Shown here: positions 60,581 through 64,000 of the stretch, piece by piece | How the letters are laid out: the number at the start of each line of letters is the position of its first letter | How positions within the stretch are numbered: the first letter of the stretch is position 1 | Assembly (NCBI RefSeq): GCF_900100005.1 | Contig: NZ_FNEB01000004.1 | Location: 124,001-188,000 of the forward strand | DNA from: Lutimaribacter saemankumensis | GTDB lineage: Bacteria > Pseudomonadota > Alphaproteobacteria > Rhodobacterales > Rhodobacteraceae | Direction of reading: 5' to 3' | DNA length: 64,000 nucleotides | Notes under the pieces: model-generated | Told to the model about the DNA's origin: nothing | The model's database searches: none | Seen by the model: the letters and a program-made list of their open reading frames with translations, nothing else | Position numbers and translations under genes: made by a program

Positions 60581-61846
60581 TCAGGCGGCTGCCTCGGTTT
60601 CGCTCTGGCCCAGCTCGTGCAGGCTTTGGGCTAGCTTTGCGATCTCCTTGCGCAGCACGTTCTTGGGCGCGCTCAGCGCAAGCGGTTGTCCGTGGTCGGC
60701 GCCTTGCGTCACCTGGCGGCCGCCATCGGGCATCAGCAGTTCGATCGAGATACCCAGGCTTTCGGCCATGCGCTTGACCCGGCTCTTGCCGTTCAGATCC
60801 GTGAACTTGGGCGAACGGTTCAGAACGAAGCGCAGTTTCTCAAAGGGCATGTCCTCGGATTGCAGCAGGCGTTTGAAACGCAGCGTGTTCTGCGCCGAAC
60901 GCATGTCGAGTTCGATCATGGCAAGATAGATGTGCGCCGTGTTCAGAACAGTTTCCGTCCACTGAACCAGCGTGTGCGGCATGTCGACGAGGACGTAATC
61001 GTAATGATGACGCGCCTGTTCGATGATGCGGCGGACATCGTCGGATGTAATCAGGTCGAGCGGGATCATCTCGGCGGGCGAGGTCAGAACCTGCAGGCTG
61101 TCCTCGTAGCCGACCATGGCCGAGTTGAAGCTTTCGCCATCCATGGACTCGGTGTCCGACAAAAGCTCGAACACCGCCTCGCGGCGGGGCAGGTCCAGAT
61201 ATGTCGCGGCCGAGCCGTATTGCAGGTCGAGATCGATCAGGCAGACCTTGGGCGGCGTTTCGCCCTTCTTGGCGACCTGCGTCAGCTCCCAGGCCAGGTT
61301 GACGGCCATCGTGGTGGCGCCGCAGCCACCGGCAAGGCCATGCACGGCCATGACCACACCTTCGCGCGACGTGCCGGACAATCGCTTGGGGCGCGGGGCT
61401 TCGTCTTCGCCGTCGTATTCCGCATAGGGTTCGGGGGCAGGGGCGCGCAGCCGGTCGATCGCGGCCTGGAGTTCCAGCTCGGGCAGGGGGTAGGGCACGA
61501 ATTCGTCCGCACCCTGGCGCAACAACTGGTGCAGTGCAGCGGGGCTTACGTCTTCGGCGATCAGGATGACCTTGACGTCGTTGGCCTTGGCGCGGGCGAT
61601 GATCTCGCCCAGCATGACAAGGTTCTCTTCATCCTCGGCGTCGACGGCGAGGGCGACGAATTCCAGGTTCTCGGCTTCGGGCTGACCGAAGAAGGCAAGA
61701 GACTCGGCAAACCCCAGGTCGCCCCAGGTTTCGCCCATGGCCGCTTCCATGTCCTCGATCAGAAGATCGAAGTTCTGCACGTCGCGGGAGATCGTGCATG
61801 CCAGGATCGGATTGGATTCCGGCTGAAGTTGCGCGTTACTCGTCAT
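60581..61846 (-). CDS. tadZ: Tad localisation ATPase-like TadZ (CpaE)
   Basis: 421 residues from ATG at 61846, which has GTGAGG before it; longer starts at 61867 and 61891 lack a ribosome binding site. A receiver-like N-terminal domain (20-145) precedes a ParA/MinD-type domain with the deviant Walker A GGCGATTMAVNLA, lacking the signature lysine, and CLIDLDLQYGSAATYL. TadZ marks the cell position where the pilus machine is built. It is the first gene of the tadZ-A-B-C-D transcript by position; the promoter region holds an inverted repeat. Confidence 0.93.
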   Translation of the reverse strand: MTSNAQLQPESNPILACTISRDVQNFDLLIEDMEAAMGETWGDLGFAESLAFFGQPEAENLEFVALAVDAEDEENLVMLGEIIARAKANDVKVILIAEDVSPAALHQLLRQGADEFVPYPLPELELQAAIDRLRAPAPEPYAEYDGEDEAPRPKRLSGTSREGVVMAVHGLAGGCGATTMAVNLAWELTQVAKKGETPPKVCLIDLDLQYGSAATYLDLPRREAVFELLSDTESMDGESFNSAMVGYEDSLQVLTSPAEMIPLDLITSDDVRRIIEQARHHYDYVLVDMPHTLVQWTETVLNTAHIYLAMIELDMRSAQNTLRFKRLLQSEDMPFEKLRFVLNRSPKFTDLNGKSRVKRMAESLGISIELLMPDGGRQVTQGADHGQPLALSAPKNVLRKEIAKLAQSLHELGQSETEAAA

Positions 61847-62004
61847 TTGCCTCACATCCTTGTTCATCGGGTCACGAGGAGGCGCGGACAACGTGCCCGA
61901 ACCTCAGGTTTCCCGTGCCCGAGTCGTCGGGGCCGCTTTTCTCTCAGCTTGGAAGATGAGTGAGAATGTGGGCGAGATTGCGGCCAAAAAATCGAAATTG
62001 TGCG

Positions 62005-62021
62005 TTATCTTTTGACGATAA
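62005..62021. promoter_or_regulatory. Inverted repeat TTATC-N7-GATAA upstream of tadZ
   Basis: Perfect 5-bp arms at 62005-62009 and 62017-62021 in an AT-rich stretch between the terminator of the OmpA gene and tadZ, about 160 bp before the tadZ start. It may be an operator or part of the promoter of the second Tad transcript. Confidence 0.35.
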
Positions 62022-62024
62022 GAA

Positions 62025-62053
62025 AGGGCGGGCTGAATTGTTCAGCCCGCCCT
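62025..62053 (-). terminator. Terminator between the OmpA-type gene and tadZ
   Basis: AGGGCGGGCTGAA (62025-62037), loop TTG, TTCAGCCCGCCCT (62041-62053), a perfect 13-bp stem, followed on the minus strand by TTTCTTATC. It divides the Tad locus into two transcripts. Confidence 0.85.
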
Positions 62054-62076
62054 CCAGTTTGTTGTTTTGATTATTG

Positions 62077-62733
62077 TTATTGATCTGTTGCGAGGTCGGC
62101 GCCCTGAATGCCGGACAGGCCGGTGCGGGCGGTCGCGCTCTGGACGTATTCGCGGTAGATGATCTCGGCGTATTTGCCGTCCATCACCGTGGGGTGACGC
62201 CCGATAAAGCCGGAAACCTCGGTCACGGTGCGGCGATTGCGGCGCTCGCGCCCTTCGGTCACGACCAGCGGTTGGGTTTCGCCGAAGCTGACCACCGCCT
62301 CGAGCCGGTTGCGCGTGATGCCCAGGGTCGAAAGATAACCCACGACGGCCTGCGCGCGGCGCATGCCCAGGCGTTTGTTGTAGGCGTTCGAACCAACCTT
62401 GTCGGTATGGCCGTAGACGCGGAACCGCACTTCGGGGAACTGGCGGATCCAATCGGCCTGCCGGCGCAGGATCGCGCGGGCGTTTTCATCCAGTGCCGCC
62501 GAGTTGAACTCGAAATTCACCATCGAGGTAACTTCGCGGGCAAATCTCTGCGACAGGCCGACGATATAGCTTTTCTCGCCGTTCTGGATCTGGATGTTGT
62601 TCATCGTCGCGTTGCCGAAATCCGCGTCGTTGTGCAGGATGCCGGCCTCGCGCCAGAAGCTGGAGTTCCGCACCATGCTTTCGCTGCAGGCGGTGAGGGC
62701 CACAAGGCCGCTGAATGCGATGAGCTTGTACAT
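62077..62733 (-). CDS. OmpA-family lipoprotein of the Tad locus
   Basis: 218 residues. Lipobox VALTAC (Cys16). The OmpA C-terminal domain is clear: FEFNSAALDENARAIL, VYGHTDKVGSNAYNKRLGMR and RAQAVVGYLSTLGI, then ERRNRRTVTEV. It should tie the outer-membrane part of the Tad apparatus to peptidoglycan. In many Tad loci the gene next to the secretin is cpaD; here this OmpA-type lipoprotein takes its place, a layout I associate with Rhodobacterales. Confidence 0.9.
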   Translation of the reverse strand: MYKLIAFSGLVALTACSESMVRNSSFWREAGILHNDADFGNATMNNIQIQNGEKSYIVGLSQRFAREVTSMVNFEFNSAALDENARAILRRQADWIRQFPEVRFRVYGHTDKVGSNAYNKRLGMRRAQAVVGYLSTLGITRNRLEAVVSFGETQPLVVTEGRERRNRRTVTEVSGFIGRHPTVMDGKYAEIIYREYVQSATARTGLSGIQGADLATDQ

Positions 62734-62748
62734 CTGCCTTGTCTCCTC

Positions 62749-64000
62749 TTAATCCATCACGTAGCCGTAGGAACCCTTGAAGTCCTGCTTGGCGACTTCG
62801 CCGGCCGCACCCTTGAGCTGGCGCTGACCACCGGTACTGTTCTGCACGCGGCCATACAGGAAGAGATCCTTTTCCGACGGCGGCTTGACCCGGTCGGTCG
62901 GCAGGCTGAGCGCCTCGCCGCGGGTCGGCGTCACCAGATGCGCGGTGATGATGATCACCAGTTCGGACTGGGAACGCTGGTATTCGGCACTGCGGAACAG
63001 TGCGCCCAACACGGGGATGTCACCCAGCCAGGGCACCTGGCCGTTCAGGTCGCGGAAGTCGTCCTTGAGCAAGCCGGCGATGGCAAAGCTTTCGCCGTCG
63101 CGCAGTTCGACCGTGGTCGAGGTTTCGCGGCGCTTGAACGCGTCGATCTTGAAGGCGTTGAGTTCGAACCCGCGCGTCGGGTCGAGTTCGGACACCGCAG
63201 CTTCGAGTTCGAGGTTGATCAGCTTGTCGTCCAGAACGCGCGGGATGAAGTTCAGTTCGATCCCGAAGGGTTTGAACGCCACGGTCACGCGGCCGTCGCT
63301 CTGGCTGACGGGGACGGGGTATTCGCCACCGGCCAGGAACTTGGCCTCCTGTCCTGACAGCGCGGTCAGGTTGGGTTCGGCCAGTGTGCGGATAACGCCT
63401 TTGCTTTCAAGGGCTTCCAGCAGAACGCCGACTTCGACGGACCCTGCGTTGAAACCAAACAGCATCGCGCCGTTCTGTTCGCTGGTCTGCGGGATGGTGC
63501 CGGCCAGCGAGTTCTGCTGCGACACCGCGTTCGCGGCGGTGTTGGTGCCGCCCGACACGCCCAGGTCGCCGCCGAGCGTGCTGCCGTTCAGGGCCAGCGA
63601 GGCGCTGAGCGACTTGGAAACGTTGCGCTCCATCTCGGCGAAGCGGACCTTGAGCATGACCTGCTGAACGCCGCCGACCGTCATCAGGTTCGACACGCGC
63701 TCGGGTGCGTAGCGTTCCGCCAGTTCCAGCGCGCGCTCCATCTTGGCGGTGCTCGAAACCGTGCCTGACAGAACGATCCCGTCATTGGCGGTGCGCACTT
63801 CGATCTTTTCGCCGGGCATGATCTGGCGGATGCGTTCCTTGAACTCGGAAACATCCGCGGCCACGCGGACATCCACGTTGGTGATCAACTGGCCGTTCGC
63901 GTCAAAGATCGACAGTGTCGTCAGACCGGGCGATTTGCCCAGAACATAGATGGTGCGATCGCTGAGCGACGAGATGTCGGCGATCGACGGGTTGGCGATG
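62749..64000 (-). CDS. rcpA: Tad secretin RcpA (CpaC), 5' end beyond the window
   Basis: About 417 C-terminal residues; the frame is open to position 64000 on the minus strand. It starts (as seen) with an N-terminal BON/pilus-domain stretch IADISSLSDRTIYVLGKSPG, then the secretin domain: VSNLMTVGGVQQVMLKVRFA, EPNLTALSGQEAKFLAGGEY and VPWLGDIPVLGALFRS, a canonical secretin tail. RcpA is the outer-membrane channel of the Flp pilus. The OmpA-type gene follows after 15 bp. Flp pilin, TadE/F/G and RcpC/CpaB are not in the window. Confidence 0.95.
   Translation of the reverse strand, partial: IANPSIADISSLSDRTIYVLGKSPGLTTLSIFDANGQLITNVDVRVAADVSEFKERIRQIMPGEKIEVRTANDGIVLSGTVSSTAKMERALELAERYAPERVSNLMTVGGVQQVMLKVRFAEMERNVSKSLSASLALNGSTLGGDLGVSGGTNTAANAVSQQNSLAGTIPQTSEQNGAMLFGFNAGSVEVGVLLEALESKGVIRTLAEPNLTALSGQEAKFLAGGEYPVPVSQSDGRVTVAFKPFGIELNFIPRVLDDKLINLELEAAVSELDPTRGFELNAFKIDAFKRRETSTTVELRDGESFAIAGLLKDDFRDLNGQVPWLGDIPVLGALFRSAEYQRSQSELVIIITAHLVTPTRGEALSLPTDRVKPPSEKDLFLYGRVQNSTGGQRQLKGAAGEVAKQDFKGSYGYVMD

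Noticed and set aside
1-64000. tRNA/rRNA genes, CRISPR arrays, insertion sequences, prophage, replication origin
   Set aside because: No gap has a cloverleaf, spaced direct repeats, transposase or phage genes. The DnaA-box words at 19743 and 19795 are too few and lack an AT-rich unwinding region for an origin.

Overview
The window looks like chromosomal DNA of an alphaproteobacterium of the Rhodobacterales/Rhodobacteraceae (roseobacter or Rhodobacter/Paracoccus-like). The sequence is GC-rich with long spurious antisense frames. Gene content and order also fit that group: an ileS preceded by a possible leader, a phosphatidylcholine synthase, a DUF1127 protein, ruvCAB, tolQRAB-pal-cpoB followed by tilS and ftsH, fhs-folD, PdeM/Lhr, and a Tad pilus locus with an OmpA-type lipoprotein where CpaD usually sits. 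I see no phage, transposon, CRISPR array, rRNA or tRNA gene. This is mostly core genome, and the most interesting signals are in the gaps between genes.

Layout. 1-3.3 kb: prpE (5' part only), a control region rich in TGCAAA words, an 18-codon Lys-rich mini-ORF with its own terminator, and maeB. 3.4-9.7 kb: a nucleoside-salvage run (cupin protein, cdd, deoA, deoB, add; then a GFA-type protein on the other strand and upp). 9.7-15.8 kb: a SPOR protein, a protein resembling an M48 peptidase without its HExxH motif, ycjX-GNAT-ycjF with overlapping ends, and a truncated globin. 15.8-25.2 kb: ileS with a candidate Ile-rich leader peptide, DUF3253, ogt, pcs, xerC, DUF484, transaldolase-like fsa, priA. 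25.4-31.9 kb: a flavin monooxygenase, a YeeE/YedE transporter divergent from an MFS permease with an FNR-like box between them, a MATE pump, prmA and a small membrane protein. 31.9-36.4 kb: DUF1127, ruvCAB (LexA-like box upstream), an unknown protein, thpR, ybgC. 36.5-45.9 kb: tolQRAB-pal-cpoB, tilS, ftsH, a SAM methyltransferase. 46-50.5 kb: a MOSC protein, fhs, folD, and a LytTR gene cut by an in-frame amber codon. 50.5-53.6 kb: pdeM and an Lhr-type helicase. 53.7-64 kb: a Tad (Flp pilus) locus on the minus strand from the secretin RcpA (its N-terminus is beyond the window end) through the OmpA lipoprotein, TadZ, TadA, TadB, TadC, two TPR lipoproteins, an A24 prepilin peptidase and an AAA+ ATPase.

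How the genes work together. cdd, deoA, deoB, add and upp convert pyrimidine and purine (deoxy)nucleosides to bases and pentose phosphates; fsa may feed sugar phosphates nearby. prpE and maeB handle propionyl-CoA entry and C4-to-C3 flux. RuvABC and XerC resolve recombination products, while PriA, PdeM and Lhr belong to replication restart and repair. Tol-Pal and the SPOR protein act in envelope constriction. Fhs and FolD are successive steps of tetrahydrofolate one-carbon metabolism. The Tad genes build an adhesive pilus.

Most notable non-coding signals: (i) a possibly leaderless 16-codon ORF with Ile-Ile-Ile-Arg-Ile just upstream of ileS, whose stop lies in the loop of a strong hairpin, a candidate attenuator; (ii) three intergenic copies of a tandem ACCGCGCGGT palindrome interleaved with DnaA-box-like TTATCCACA words; (iii) a second intergenic family of stacked hairpins ending in a GAGTATTT...GGCAAGATGAAG tail; (iv) two short ORFs that exactly bridge deoA-deoB and tolA-tolB by overlapping both the upstream stop and the downstream start codon.
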